DNA of 64,000 nucleotides from the NCBI GenBank assembly GCA_037074615.1, contig CM073518.1, positions 620,001-684,000 on the forward strand, in the 5' to 3' direction. The DNA is from Leucaena leucocephala (lineage: Eukaryota > Streptophyta > Magnoliopsida > Fabales > Fabaceae). Shown here piece after piece: positions 1-10,421 of this stretch. The notes below the pieces were generated by a model. The model did no database searches and was not told the origin of the DNA. It was given only the letters and a program-made list of their open reading frames with translations. A program made the position numbers and the translations under genes. Each line of letters opens with the position of its first letter. Position 1 is the first letter of the stretch.

Positions 1-27
1 TGGTTTTCTTAGTCATCAAAGAAACGC

Positions 28-829
28 ATGGCTTCTAGGATATCAGGCTCTTGTTCTTCTTCGGATTGGATGAGGGAAAACGGTGATGTTCCTCACGTTT
101 TAGCTGTTGACGACAATGTCATTGATCGCAAACTTGTCGAGAAGCTTCTCAGGAACTCTTCTTGCAAAGGTAACATTATAAATGCGTCATATTTCTCTCC
201 GTACTCCTCCTTATTTATGAATGAATGGTACTGGGATCAGTGACAACCGCAGAAAATGGGGCGAGGGCACTGGAATTCTTGGGTCTGGCAACTGATGAAG
301 GCAACGTCAAGAAGGGCACTGTGAGTAACTTGTTCTCTGGAAGCAGAGTTTTCTCTTGACAAACCCACCAAACTTAAATTCTCACTGACGTGTCTGATAT
401 GAATGCTTATAGAGATCCAGAGTAAATTTGGTGATAACAGACTATTGTATGCCTGGGATGACGGGGTATGATCTGCTTAAGAAGATCAAGGTAAATTTAG
501 ACAGGCAAATAGATATTTGAGTTATTTGCAATGAAGGTGCATAAAGGAGATTTATGTTGGAAACAGGAATCGTCTTTCACGAAGGAGGTTCCGGTGGTCA
601 TCATGTCATCTGAGAATGTGCCAACTCGGATTAACAAGTAATTCCCCTACTCAAATCAAGCATAGTACTATTATCTATTTCTCATTCGCTCATGAATCCT
701 TGATTGTTGTGGTGAGACAGATGTTTGGAGGAAGGAGCTCAGATGTTCATCCTAAAACCCCTTAAACAATCTGATGTTAATATACTGACGTGTCAATTGA
801 TGAACTGCAAAGGCCAAACTTTTCCGTAG
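28..829 (+). CDS. ARR17-like: Type-A two-component response regulator (ARR16/ARR17-like)
   Basis: Receiver-only cytokinin response regulator, expected to accept a phosphoryl group from histidine phosphotransfer proteins and to dampen cytokinin signalling. Five exons by eye: 28-169, 241-320, 413-490, 567-637, 721-829; joined they give about 159 aa in one frame. Visible receiver residues: the acidic pair in AVDDN (about residues 27-31), the phospho-acceptor Asp in TDYCMPGMTG, and the Lys in ILKPLK near the end. The protein stops soon after the receiver domain, with no B-motif (Myb-like DNA-binding) output, which makes it type-A. The short tail and the NCKGQTFP ending resemble the ARR16/ARR17 clade more than ARR3-9. 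The start at 28 is the first ATG in frame, but only 27 bases of upstream sequence are present, so the promoter is outside the window. Family assignment is firm; the exact orthologue is inferred. Confidence 0.92.
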
Positions 830-1301
830 CTACTTCATACTAGCTCGTTCCAGTGAACTCATTCCAGATGTTTTAGTTTAAACAGATTTTTCTTCTTTCT
901 TTCTAGAAAATAAAGATGTGGTCGTGTCTTACGGAAATCGCATACTGGTTTCAGGTTTCTTTGGAAGAATTCGCTGTGTTCTTTTTTTCGCCTTCTTATA
1001 GGTTCTGTCTGTCTAAAATAAACGTGAAATTAGCTTCTCATACAAAAATTCTGATGTTTGTTCTTAGCGAAAGATTAAAACGTATAAACTTATTTAATTT
1101 TATATCATATATTTGTAATTATTAATTTATCAGAATATATATATTAATTGAACAATTTTTTTAATTTTATTTTTTATAACAAAAATTATAGGGGATGTCT
1201 GCTAAAACTCCGTTTGACGCGTGGAAGCGAAAAATGTATTCACGGGAACGAAAGCTTACCGTTGGGCCTGTTAAAGCTGGCTGAGTCACTACATATGATT
1301 C
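830..1301. other. Intergenic, 3' flank of the response regulator
   Basis: AT-rich sequence following the stop codon. It probably holds the 3' UTR and polyadenylation region. Short open frames here have no recognisable product. No repeat was recognised before the duplication at 1302. Confidence 0.5.
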
Positions 1302-1318
1302 ACATTGGGCAAACACAC

Positions 1319-1796
1319 TCATCATCCTCTCTGCGTAGATTCAATTAGTAAAAAGATACCAACAGAGTTAGTCTGAGTGATAAACATTTTAGTATCATTT
1401 AAGCGAAGTCTCGAGTTTGAGTCTTGGCGTACGTAAAAAATCTCCATTGGAAGACTCACCCACCATAGCCAGGTGTACGACGCGGGTCAGATCCGAATGT
1501 AGTCGCGGCAAAGCTCCGGTGAATCGGGTGGGCAACAAAAAAAATTAGTAAAAATATAAGATATATGATTATTTAGAATGTGTTCGATTTTTAGGAAATA
1601 CTATTTTATTGTGGTTCCAGTCACGACGTTTAGAGAGATATCTTAGTTCTTAAGTGATTAAATCTACGCCTGAGAGTAATAGACAGCTTGCTTTACCCGA
1701 CATCGGTATCTTTTAGAAAAAAAATGAGACTTCGTCTTACTCCTTAAATTATAGGTGAGCTCAACTCTTTTTTTAAACTTTATATACCAAAAAAAA
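1319..1796 (+). mobile_element. Retroposon R, copy R1, interrupted by SINE copy A
   Basis: A small poly(A)-ended retroposon of a family I could not name. The 17-bp direct repeat ACATTGGGCAAACACAC flanks it exactly (1302-1318 and 1797-1813), as expected of a target-site duplication from LINE-type retrotransposition. The body starts CATCATCC, carries the shared core ACGCCTGAGRGTAATAGACAGC and ends in an A-rich tail. Without the nested SINE it is roughly 275 bp, like the other R copies. It has no coding capacity. The SINE at 1359-1542 sits inside it, so R1 is the older insertion. Confidence 0.75.
1359..1542 (+). mobile_element. tRNA-derived SINE family S, copy A
   Basis: About 184 bp. The 5' part resembles a tRNA-type Pol III promoter (GAGTTTGAGTCTTGG region as degenerate B box). 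The body holds GGAAGACTCACCCACCATAG and the tail CGGGTGGGCAAC plus A-run. Near-identical direct repeats flank it (1343-1358 and 1543-1558, one mismatch). Inserted inside retroposon R1. Confidence 0.75.
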
Positions 1797-1992
1797 ACAT
1801 TGGGCAAACACACAAAACAAAACAAAAAATTTAAAATAGAAGCCTAAGCCCTTAGTTTCTCGAGTGTTTTTTGTCACAAGAGAGGTCAGAAGCCGAAAGT
1901 TTCTCTACAACAATAAGCGTGTGATAATATTGAAAGACCCATCAAGCCCACAAAAAATGGGTCTCTGAGTTGAATTCAATTCAATTAAATCA

Positions 1993-2180
1993 CCAACAGA
2001 AATTGATCCGAATAGTAAGCTATTCGATATCGTTTAAGCGAAGTTTTGAGTTTGAGTCTTGGCGTACGCAGAAAATTCTTATTGGGAGACTCATCCACCA
2101 TAGCCAAGTGCGTGACGCGGGTCGGATCCGGATGTAGTCAGGGCAAAGCGCCGATAAACCGGGTGGGCAACAAAAAAAAA
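1993..2180 (+). mobile_element. SINE family S, copy B
   Basis: About 188 bp, clearly alignable with copies A and C over the whole length, from the GTAAGC near the 5' end to CCGGGTGGGCAAC plus A-run. Flanked by a perfect 14-bp target-site duplication ATTCAATTAAATCA at 1979-1992 and 2181-2194, so it is an independent insertion. No coding capacity. Confidence 0.82.
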
Positions 2181-2194
2181 ATTCAATTAAATCA

Positions 2195-2670
2195 AATCTT
2201 GAGTTCAATTAGCAAAAAAAAAAATCAACAGGGGTTGGCCCAAGTGGTAAGCGGTTTGGTATCGCTTAAGCGAGGTCTCGAGTTCGAGCATTGACGAATG
2301 CAGAAAATTTCCGTTGGGAGACTCACCCACCATAGCCAGGTGCACGACGCAGGTCGGATCCAGATGTAGTCGGGGCAAAGCTCCGGTGAACCGGGTGGGC
2401 AACAAAAAAAATTAGCAAAAAAAAAAGAGATATATAATTATCTAGAGTATATTAGATTTTTAAAGAGTACTATCTTATTGTTATTCTAGTCACGACACTT
2501 GGAGAGGCATCATAGCTCATAAGTACCTAAGTTTACGCCTGAGGGTAATAGACAGCTCGTCCTGCCCGATATTAATATCACTTAAGAGAAAGGGAGATTT
2601 CGCCTTGTCCTTGAATCGTGAATGAACCCAACTTTTTTTCAAAAAAAAAATTACCAAAATAAAATCAACT
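2195..2670 (+). mobile_element. Retroposon R, copy R2, interrupted by SINE copy C
   Basis: From about 2411 onward this matches R1 and R3: TAGAGTATATTAGATTTTTA, then the ACGCCTGAGGGTAATAGACAGC core, then an A-rich tail. The 5' part left of SINE C contains TTCAATTAGC, like the 5' part of R1. I did not find its target-site duplication, so the outer limits are approximate. Confidence 0.6.
2225..2410 (+). mobile_element. SINE family S, copy C (best preserved)
   Basis: The most tRNA-like copy: TTGGCCCAAGTGG resembles an A box, and GAGTTCGAGCATT about 40 bp on resembles a B box. Ends CGGTGAACCGGGTGGGCAAC plus A-run. Flanked by the A-rich direct repeat ATTAGC(A)n at 2208-2224 and 2411-2426. It lies inside R2 at the position equivalent to that of copy A in R1. 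Confidence 0.8.
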
Positions 2671-2701
2671 AGACCGTGCCCTGAAACAACAAAGTTCAAA
2701 C

Positions 2702-2976
2702 ACCCATGCTCCCTGTGTTTAACTAACAAAAAATAAGATATATGACTATTTAGAGTATATTCGATCTTTAAATAGTATTATTTTATTGTAATTCAGTCGT
2801 AACGTTTGGAAAGACACCATAATTTTTGAGTTATTAGGTTTATGTCTGAAGTAATAGATGGCTCACTTTACCTGACATTAATATCACCTTAAAAGAAAAG
2901 AGATTTCGCCCTACTATTAGATTATAAGTAAACCTAATCTTTATTTTTTTAAAATTTTTGTAAAAAAAAAAAGTTC
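2702..2976 (+). mobile_element. Retroposon R, copy R3 (uninterrupted)
   Basis: About 270 bp, starting near CCATGCTCCCTGTG, with GTTTAACTAAC, the TAGAGTATATTCGATC segment, a degenerate copy of the core, and ending in an A-run at 2962-2972. AAAGTTCAAAC is repeated at 2691-2701 and 2977-2987. Useful as the empty-site reference, because no SINE sits in its A-rich 5' segment. Confidence 0.72.
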
Positions 2977-3138
2977 AAAGTTCAAACTCTTTTCTCTTTT
3001 AACGAGCTTTTTTCTTTTTACCTGCAAATTTTACTCCTCAGACTTTTTTTTTTTTAAATCCTCGAAGACGAAGTCATATACTCGCGTTTTATTTGAAGGA
3101 TATATTTCATTTTGCTAGTATCTTTTACAAAATATATA

Positions 3139-3674
3139 GAGCATGTGGATAGGAATTTAAAAAAGGATTTATAAAAAAAAGCTTATAGACAATTTATAAA
3201 AAAGAGTTTTTAGAGAAAAGTTTATGAAAAAAAAATGGTTTTGAATAAATAAGTGTTTGGATAGTTATTTTTAGAATGATTTTTTATATTGATAAATTAC
3301 TAAAAAGGGTATGATTTGATTTAAAGTAAAAGAGAGGAGAGAGGTAGAGAAAAGAGAAGAGAGAAGAGAGAGGAGAAAAGAGAGAGGATGTAAGAAAAAG
3401 TAAGAGAGAGGGGAGAGGGTGTAAGAAAAAGTAGGAGAGTAGAGAAAAAATATAAAAAAAAATAAGGATAAAATAATAATTAGATAGTCCATAAGCTATT
3501 TTATTATTGAAAAAATTAATTTTAATAACTTATTTAAAATTATAATTTTAAACTATAATTTTACCTAAAAATATTTATAAATAAATATAATTATTTATTT
3601 TAAAAAAAATTTAAACTAAAATTCTGTGTAACAATTTTTCTAAAATCATGGCTCGGGTGTATCCAAACACACCC
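3139..3674. mobile_element. MITE family M, copy M1, abutting GLY1
   Basis: Non-autonomous DNA element with a degraded left end (GCATGTGGATAGG) and a clear right end (ATCCAAACACACCC). The ends form a terminal inverted repeat of the GGGTGTGTTTGGAT type shared with two copies at 16.2-17.4 kb. The centre is a polypurine GA tract (about 3327-3450). The possible 3-bp duplication ATA is weak. PIF/Harbinger (Tourist-like) is possible from the end sequence, but hAT is not excluded. No coding capacity. Confidence 0.65.
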
Positions 3675-3758
3675 ATATTCGTAATCTGCTTACTCTGGGT
3701 GGCTCTCACTCAGCTATTGAACTGCCCGTACTACGATTCTGATTCCCGAGTTTTGGCA

Positions 3759-6628
3759 ATGGCGACTGTGTTGGAGCCATCAGCTGTGAACCCACTCTTC
3801 GCTTCAAAGTCTCTTCCATCTTACCCAAATTACAGCAGTCTCAAGTTTCTGACTTTTCCCCTAAAATCCACGTCTCACGGTCTTCGTCCTCCCGATGCCA
3901 ATCGTCCTTCTTGTGCCGGAATGTCTTCTCCCTCTCCTTCCCGACGACCCCAAGACACTGACCTCGATACTGAATCCGACTCAGACCGGACGCGGGACCG
4001 CCGGCGAGCCGTTAGGCTGGCCTGGGAGAAGCTAGTCCGGTGGTCCAGGTCTTGGCGTTCCAAGGTCAAGACGGACGTACTCGAACGGACAAACAAGGTT
4101 TGCTTTGTCATTCTCTTTTTTTCTGTTATTTCTTTTTATTTGATATTTTCAGTTTCTTTACTGCTTTTGAGCGATTGAGTACGTTTTTTCCCTGGTTTCT
4201 GGGAACTTATTCTAACGACCCTAATATTGTCGATCACCTCATTTTCATTTTTTTATTCGTCTTTTTTGGTTATTTATCTTGCGGCATGATATTATTTGTT
4301 AGCATTGAAAATGTTCGGTCCTGTATCCATAGAGCTCTTGCTTTTTGTTCTAGCTGGCCTTTTCCATTTGTAAATTTCTTGTATGGACATTCCAGACGAT
4401 ACAATCGTGATATTTAATCCTTTTGTAATTTATCTCGTGGGGCACTTTGAGATTCACTTATACTACAGGTGGTTGTGCTAGGAGGGGGATCATTTGGGAC
4501 GGCAATGGCTGCCCATGTTGCTAATAAGAAGGCCCAATTGGAAGTCAAGATGTTTGTGCGGGACCCTCAAGTGTGCTTATCTATTAACGAGAGGCACTGC
4601 AATTGGTAAACTCTTTTCTCATCCGCTAGTTCACCTTATGGGGTATTGATATTATCTGCCATTTCTCTTAAGTAATTGTGTTCTTGAAGCAAGTACTTCC
4701 CTGAACACAAGCTTCCAGAAAACGTTGTTGCAACAACTGATGCAAAAGATGCTTTGGTTGATGCCGATTACTGCCTTCATGCTGTGCCTGTTCAGGTCAT
4801 CCATATTTTTTGGACTGCACAAGTCTACTAGTAGTAGTTACTGATGTTTTATTATGTCTTGATCCTTTTAATGAATTAATATGCATTGATTCAATCGTGC
4901 ACTTGACATTCGAAACACAAGTGATTGTCTGAAATCTGAATCTTATCTCTACTATTGCAGTTCAGCTCATCCTTTCTCGAGGGTGTTGTAGATTTCGTTG
5001 ATCCAGGCTTGCCATTTATATCTCTTAGTAAAGGCCTAGAGCTAAACACGCTGAGGATGATGTCTCAAATTATTCCTCAGGCATTAAAGAATCCTCGCCA
5101 GCCTTTTGTTGCACTATCAGGGCCTTCCTTTGCTTCAGAGTTGATGAATAAGCTGCCCACAGGTTAGGCTGGTAGTTCCACATGTGGATTGTGTACTCTC
5201 AATTCGCTTCTTTTTGAGGTGCCAAAATGATTAATGTTGGGTTGTTTTCCTACATTTTGAAATAACAGCTATGGTGGTTGCATCCAAAGACAAAAAATTG
5301 TCAAATGCAGTTCAGCAATTGCTATCGTCAAGTCAATTAAGAATAAGTACATCAAGGTAGATGATCTGCACTAGGTTCATAATATGAGATCAATTTCACA
5401 TGCAAAATACCTGAGTTTCTCCTCCAGTCTGTTACAACTTGGATATTTGAGCATCTAACGCTTTACTAACCAACTCTGTTTCCCTTTTCAAATAATGTAT
5501 GTATGTATGTATTAACTGCCTGGTTCATTCTATGTTGGCTTCTTAAGATTCCCTGGCTTTTGTATATATATATTTATTTAGGTGCTCATGTTCAGCGTGT
5601 GATCTCTTTTAACTCCAGTGATGTTACAGGAGTTGAAATCGCAGGTGCCCTTAAGAATGTGCTTGCAATAGCAGCGGGTATCGTGGAAGGTATGAATCTA
5701 GGAAACAACTCAATGGCTGCTCTTGTCGCACAAGGCTGTTCAGAGATACGATGGCTTGCAACAAAGGTATCAGTTCTGTAATTATTAGCAACTTTCACCT
5801 CTCTTCTTTCCCTAGAAATGATAGATGCAATGCTGTATAGAATATCCAAGTAAACCTTTTGTTTTCAACTGCATATTCTAGTGACTGTCCCAAGATTATG
5901 AACCGATGTCTTAAGTTTTATAGGCATTGTAGTTTTCTGAGTCCGGGGTTAAGTTTTTGAGATATGTTGAACGTGGTTATATACTACAGTTGATGATCTT
6001 GGAGTGTCCATGTGGCATATGTTGCCTTTGTTGCTTCCTGCAAATCAATAATGTTTATGATGCCGTCTTATTTTTGTTACTCATTGTCTTCTGAAGATGG
6101 GCGCAAAGCCAACAACGATAACCGGCCTATCAGGAACTGGAGATATAATGCTTACGTGCTTTGTAAATCTTTCAAGAAACAGAACAGTTGGTGTGCGTCT
6201 TGGTTCTGGGGAGAATCTTGAGAATATACTGAATTCCATGAATCAGGTATCTCAGAAGGTTTCAATTGTGCCAGATTGTCAGCTCATAGCTTTTATATAC
6301 AGGGTAATGGGACAACTGAAGTGAAATGTATATGCTTTGTGTGTGAAGGTAGCAGAAGGTGTGTCTACAGCTGGAGCTGTGATTGCTTTGGCGCAGAAAT
6401 ATAACGTGAAATTGCCAGTTTTGACAGCAGTGGCCCGTATCATCGACAATGAACTCACTCCCAAAAAAGCTGTTTTCGAGTTGATGAGCCTTCCTCAGGT
6501 TGTATTCCGACCCTCCTTTCAGAAGAAAAGGCAACAGTGCTTTATGCTCACTTTTTATTCGCTCGCCTTATAATGATATTAGGAATCTAACCGAAGGACA
6601 ATATTCTTTGTAGGTGGAAGAAGTATGA
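3759..6628 (+). CDS. GLY1: Plastid glycerol-3-phosphate dehydrogenase [NAD(P)+] GLY1/SFD1
   Basis: Reduces dihydroxyacetone phosphate to sn-glycerol 3-phosphate in the plastid, feeding the prokaryotic glycerolipid pathway; in Arabidopsis GLY1/SFD1 also supports systemic acquired resistance. Exons: 3759-4097, 4469-4605, 4690-4795, 4961-5162, 5269-5356, 5619-5766, 6097-6246, 6349-6498, 6614-6628. Phases agree at every junction. The first about 110 residues are Ser/Pro/Arg-rich, as in a transit peptide. The Rossmann motif VLGGGSFGTAMAAH follows, then SLSKGLE, LSGPSFASE, the catalytic-region GVEIAGALKNVLAIAAGI and GLSGTGDIMLTC. The last exon encodes only VEEV. ATG 3759 is preferred over an in-frame ATG at 3648, because 3648 lies inside the MITE M1. 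Full-length for the family; no lesion seen. Confidence 0.93.
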
Positions 6629-8291
6629 AACTCCTTCAGTTGTGCATTATAAAGACACATCCTTACCTACCAGCTACCTTTTAATTGCTGCTGCATTTTA
6701 TTTGGGCCATTCTTTCAATGCCGCCTCCTCTTGGATATATTTTTTCCCTTCGCCATTGATCTTCTAGTGCAGAAGATTTGGTGAGGACAATTTTGCGAAA
6801 AACGGTAGTTATTCCGTACAAATCCTGGAATTCAAGAAATATAGACTACAGGGAATGCGTCTACTTACCTCTTGGAATACTTGTTTATGTATTTCCAAGA
6901 TGGGAGTTTTAACATAGCATTATGATCACGATACTGTAAAACGGTGATAATAAAGCAGGTAAATTGCATCGAAACAAAACAAATTACTTGTGGCGTTAAA
7001 TGAACCGAACTCCGTTCAATTTATAACTTGATGCTAACCTCCGGCTAGGAAGCTACTAAAAATTGAATGTGTGAACTGCCAAATTGGAAGAGAAATGTCA
7101 GAAGCCAGGAGCACACGAGATTCAAAAGAAAGATTCAATGATTCCACCTTAACTTGCGGCTGTCCTTCGCATAAGATGGGAGTAAGAGATGTTTCGAAAA
7201 GCTTGGACCACTTCATTAATGCTAACAGTGCGCTCTTCATGGCTGTCTCCGCATTCACTTCATCCTTTTTATCTTGGTCACTGAACTCATCTCTAGTTAC
7301 TGCTACAATTTAATGTTGTGGATTTTGGTTGGTTCGGAAAATATAACCTAAAATTATTGTGTTCATGATAATTCACAAATTTACAATTAATTCAAATTTG
7401 TCTCAATAATCTCATAAAACAAAAAATATTAACTCAATATGTGATATATTTTTTAATAAATTAATATAAAGAATGCATATATGAATGAAACCCACCACAG
7501 CCATCAAGAATATAAAATACCATAACGTAGTTGTTGTTGCTGCATATAAAGGTTGGAATTCAAACATTCAATCCCGTGTTTAAGTAAGAGTTCTTACACT
7601 TACATTAAACTGAGTTGATAAAAAACAAAAACAAAAATTATTTTGATATAATTTCACAAGTGCGCAAACACAATGACACAAATACCCACATACATAAAAC
7701 AAGGGCATACTCTATAAAAAGTTGATTTGTACAAGAATAAGGACGGTTTGGTTCGAGCTCTTTGGTATAGATACGAAATCCCATCACTTCTATTGATATA
7801 GCTACGAAAGTAATCTGATTTTCAAATATGTACGATCTGCTTACTGATTATAATTTCTCACCCTCTCGCGGGATGAAGATTATAAATGGCTATAAGTTTA
7901 AAACGAAGGTTGAGTTGGCCATATATTCTCCAATCTTAACAACTGTAAGCCAGCGAATGTAATTAAGAAATCATTAGTTGCAGGTAAAGTGATTATCTGG
8001 TCAATTCATGGGACATGCGTTCAAATGATCGAGAGAGTAAGTATCAATAGGGCTCATATATGGAATAAAAAAACGGGGTTTTGGTCATAGCTTCAAAATG
8101 AGAAACTTCGTCAAATCCAGGGGAGGAGGGTCCCAGAGAGAAACCGGTTTCAATGGGGCAAGAGGTCTCCCTCAAGACCCAGAGAAAAAACCAAGTTTGA
8201 ACTTCCAAGAAGCTAGCCATGACAATGACCAAGTCTTCGTTTCCACGTTCTCCTTCCCCCTTTTTATATTTACGAACCGTGTAAAAGGAAG
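6629..8291. other. Intergenic between GLY1 and WRKY55-like
   Basis: AT-rich DNA holding the GLY1 3' end and the WRKY promoter. A possible exon relic lies at 7034-7311 on the minus strand and is listed separately. No repeat from the S, R or M families was recognised here. Confidence 0.5.
7034..7311 (-). pseudogene. Possible orphan exon or gene fragment, unidentified
   Basis: Reading leftwards on the minus strand, an open frame of about 90 codons starts after a possible acceptor (TGTAG) near 7300 and ends at 7034. Its composition looks protein-like (AETAMKSALLALMKWSKLF, then LNLSFESRVLLASDISLP). I do not recognise a family. No neighbouring exon with matching phase was found, so it may be a relic, the last exon of an unseen gene, or chance. 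Low confidence. Confidence 0.2.
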
Positions 8292-8300
8292 TATATATAA
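8292..8300 (+). promoter_or_regulatory. Candidate TATA box of WRKY55-like
   Basis: TATATATAA about 110 bp upstream of the ATG at 8409, a usual distance once a short 5' UTR is allowed for. Confidence 0.5.
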
Positions 8301-8408
8301 ATTTGCAGAACCTTCATTTTTTTTCCTCACTGGGGTCTAACAAAAAAGCACCAACCCAGAAATTTACCCACAACGCCGCACCTTTATAATTCGGCGAGTG
8401 CATATCAT

Positions 8409-10421
8409 ATGGCAAACCCCAGAAATCTGAAAGAGCCAGAAACCATGGAAGAAGCCACTGGTTCTTTAATAGAGCGTGCTTGTGAATTAGCCAAACACCT
8501 GGAATCAAATTTTCCCAACTTGGCTAACCAACCCGATACACTGTTCACGTCCATTGATGAGATAGTGAAGACGTTCTTGGCCGCAAAAGAAAACCTAAGA
8601 ACGTTTTCCCAATACCCAAGACCACCTTCTTCTTCCTTTGCTCATCAGTCGATCAGATCTACCAGTCATGCACAGCCAATGGATCAGTCAATTCGTGATC
8701 AGATGCAAAGACCACGATCAGCTCAAATGCGACTGGGAAAGAGGTGCGAAATTTTACTCATATGATATAATTGACTTCATTTTGATTAAATTTTTGAGTT
8801 TATATTGTATATATGTTGGTGATTGAAACTAATTAACAAGCTATATAGATCGCCTTAATTAATCTTACAACTAGTAAACTACCTGTGAAGTAAATGCACA
8901 ATATATATGTACATATATATAGCCGCCTTCTCTTTTATGCCCCCATTATTGTCCTGACATTACTTTGGCATAATCCGTACCTGATGACTGATGTGGAACC
9001 GAAAGTGCAGAGACTAAAAGTATTTGGATAGAATTTTGTCAGATCTTTCTTAGTAGCTAGGTAAGAATGTGTAATTGTATTATTGGCATTTGCTGTACAT
9101 AAAGTTATATGCAGTAACTATATATATATATATATATATATGCTTTTAGTGAGTAATTAACTCTATTAATGATTAGCATATATGATACAATAATAGCAGG
9201 AAAGGTGATACGGAGACGAAGACGGTGATGGCACCGGCGCCTAGGTTTGGGAACACAGAGATTCCACCAGAAGATGGTTTCACTTGGCGAAAGTATGGCC
9301 AGAAAGAGATATTTGGCTCTAACTACCCAAGGTTCTTCATTATAATAATATCTCGTGCATATACCTCTACTTGCCAACTAGCTAGCTACTTAGCAAGCAA
9401 TTTAAAGGCTCAATTCAAAACACAGCTCAAGATTCATCCAATCGTGTTTCTCTTCGTTCTTTCTTCATGATATATATGTCTCTTTGCATTTCTTGCTTCT
9501 CGCTAATAACTCGTTCTTCTCAAGTGAAAATTCAGCGGTACCCGCAAAACTTGACCCATTAATCCCCCCCTGAATTTAGCTAGTCTCTGTCGTTCATTCA
9601 TTTACATGGGTCCTTTTAGTTTTACTATTCTTAAGTTCAAAAGTTTTGTAAATAGGGTCCTGCGACCCAAATGCTATCGATCGATTTAATATCATTTGTT
9701 ATATCTCTCTATCCATATATTAAATTCTGGAATGATATTCTGAACATATATACAAGATTACGACAACGCACAAAAATTACTAGTTATAAGGGTATTGCAA
9801 GCCCAGCATACAGTCGTTCAAATTTTGATGCATGCATATTCATTATATTAATTAATCAGTTAGCTAAATTAATAAAAATTAACGGCACAGGAAACAAAAT
9901 TTAATAAGAAATTAAAATTATAATTGAATGATCAATAATTTAAACAATGAATTAATGTTACTTGCATATTTTTTCGCAGGAGTTATTACAGGTGCACCCA
10001 CCAGAAATTATATAAATGTCCGGCGAAGAAGCAAGTACAGCGACTTGATAACAACCCTAACACATTCGCAGTAACATACCGAGGCAGTCACAGCTGCATT
10101 ATGTCCTCCACGGCTCCATCCTCAGTTCCACCTCCACACCTTTTCGCTGACTTCAACACCACCGTTTCGCCTCAGCTGTCTTCTTCTTCAACTCCAGTTT
10201 CCCGGTGGCTCCCGTCGCTCCACCTCGACCTCTGCACCGCAGCTCCGACTGTTGTGGATGCCTGTAGTGCCAGTGGAGGCCCCTCCACTTCGAGGTACGG
10301 TGGTGGTAGTACGAATTATATGGTGGCAGATATAGCTGATGCTATATTCAATTCTAGTAGGAGTAGCGCCAACGAATCCCTCTTCCCGTTTCCTGAAGAT
10401 AAATGGGAACTTGGTGGCTAG
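8409..10421 (+). CDS. WRKY55: Group III WRKY transcription factor (WRKY55-like)
   Basis: Nuclear W-box-binding regulator. Exons: 8409-8743, 9200-9331, 9980-10421, giving about 302 aa. The N-terminal exon has the group III region (LIERACELAKHLESNFPNL). Exon 2 carries WRKYGQK in FTWRKYGQKEIFGSNYPR. Exon 3 carries the zinc finger as YYRC-X7-C followed by a distal HSC; this C-X7-C...H-X-C layout defines group III. The intron within the WRKY domain falls after PR, the usual place. The C terminus is Ser/Pro-rich, then acidic (PFPEDKWELGG). Gene order with GLY1 on the left and a WRKY54/70-like gene on the right matches the Arabidopsis WRKY55/WRKY54 pair as I recall it, which supports the name. No disrupting change seen. 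Confidence 0.9.
9119..9140. repeat. (TA)11 microsatellite in WRKY55-like intron 1
   Basis: Uninterrupted TA dinucleotide run about 60 bp upstream of the exon 2 acceptor. Likely length-variable between individuals. Confidence 0.9.

Noticed and set aside
1359..2410. SINE 5' ends as real tRNA genes
   Set aside because: Only A/B-box-like words remain; no cloverleaf, and all copies carry the same non-tRNA body and A-rich tail.
3648..3758. Upstream in-frame ATG as GLY1 start
   Set aside because: The first nine codons are MITE terminal sequence; ATG 3759 gives a normal N terminus for a plastid protein.
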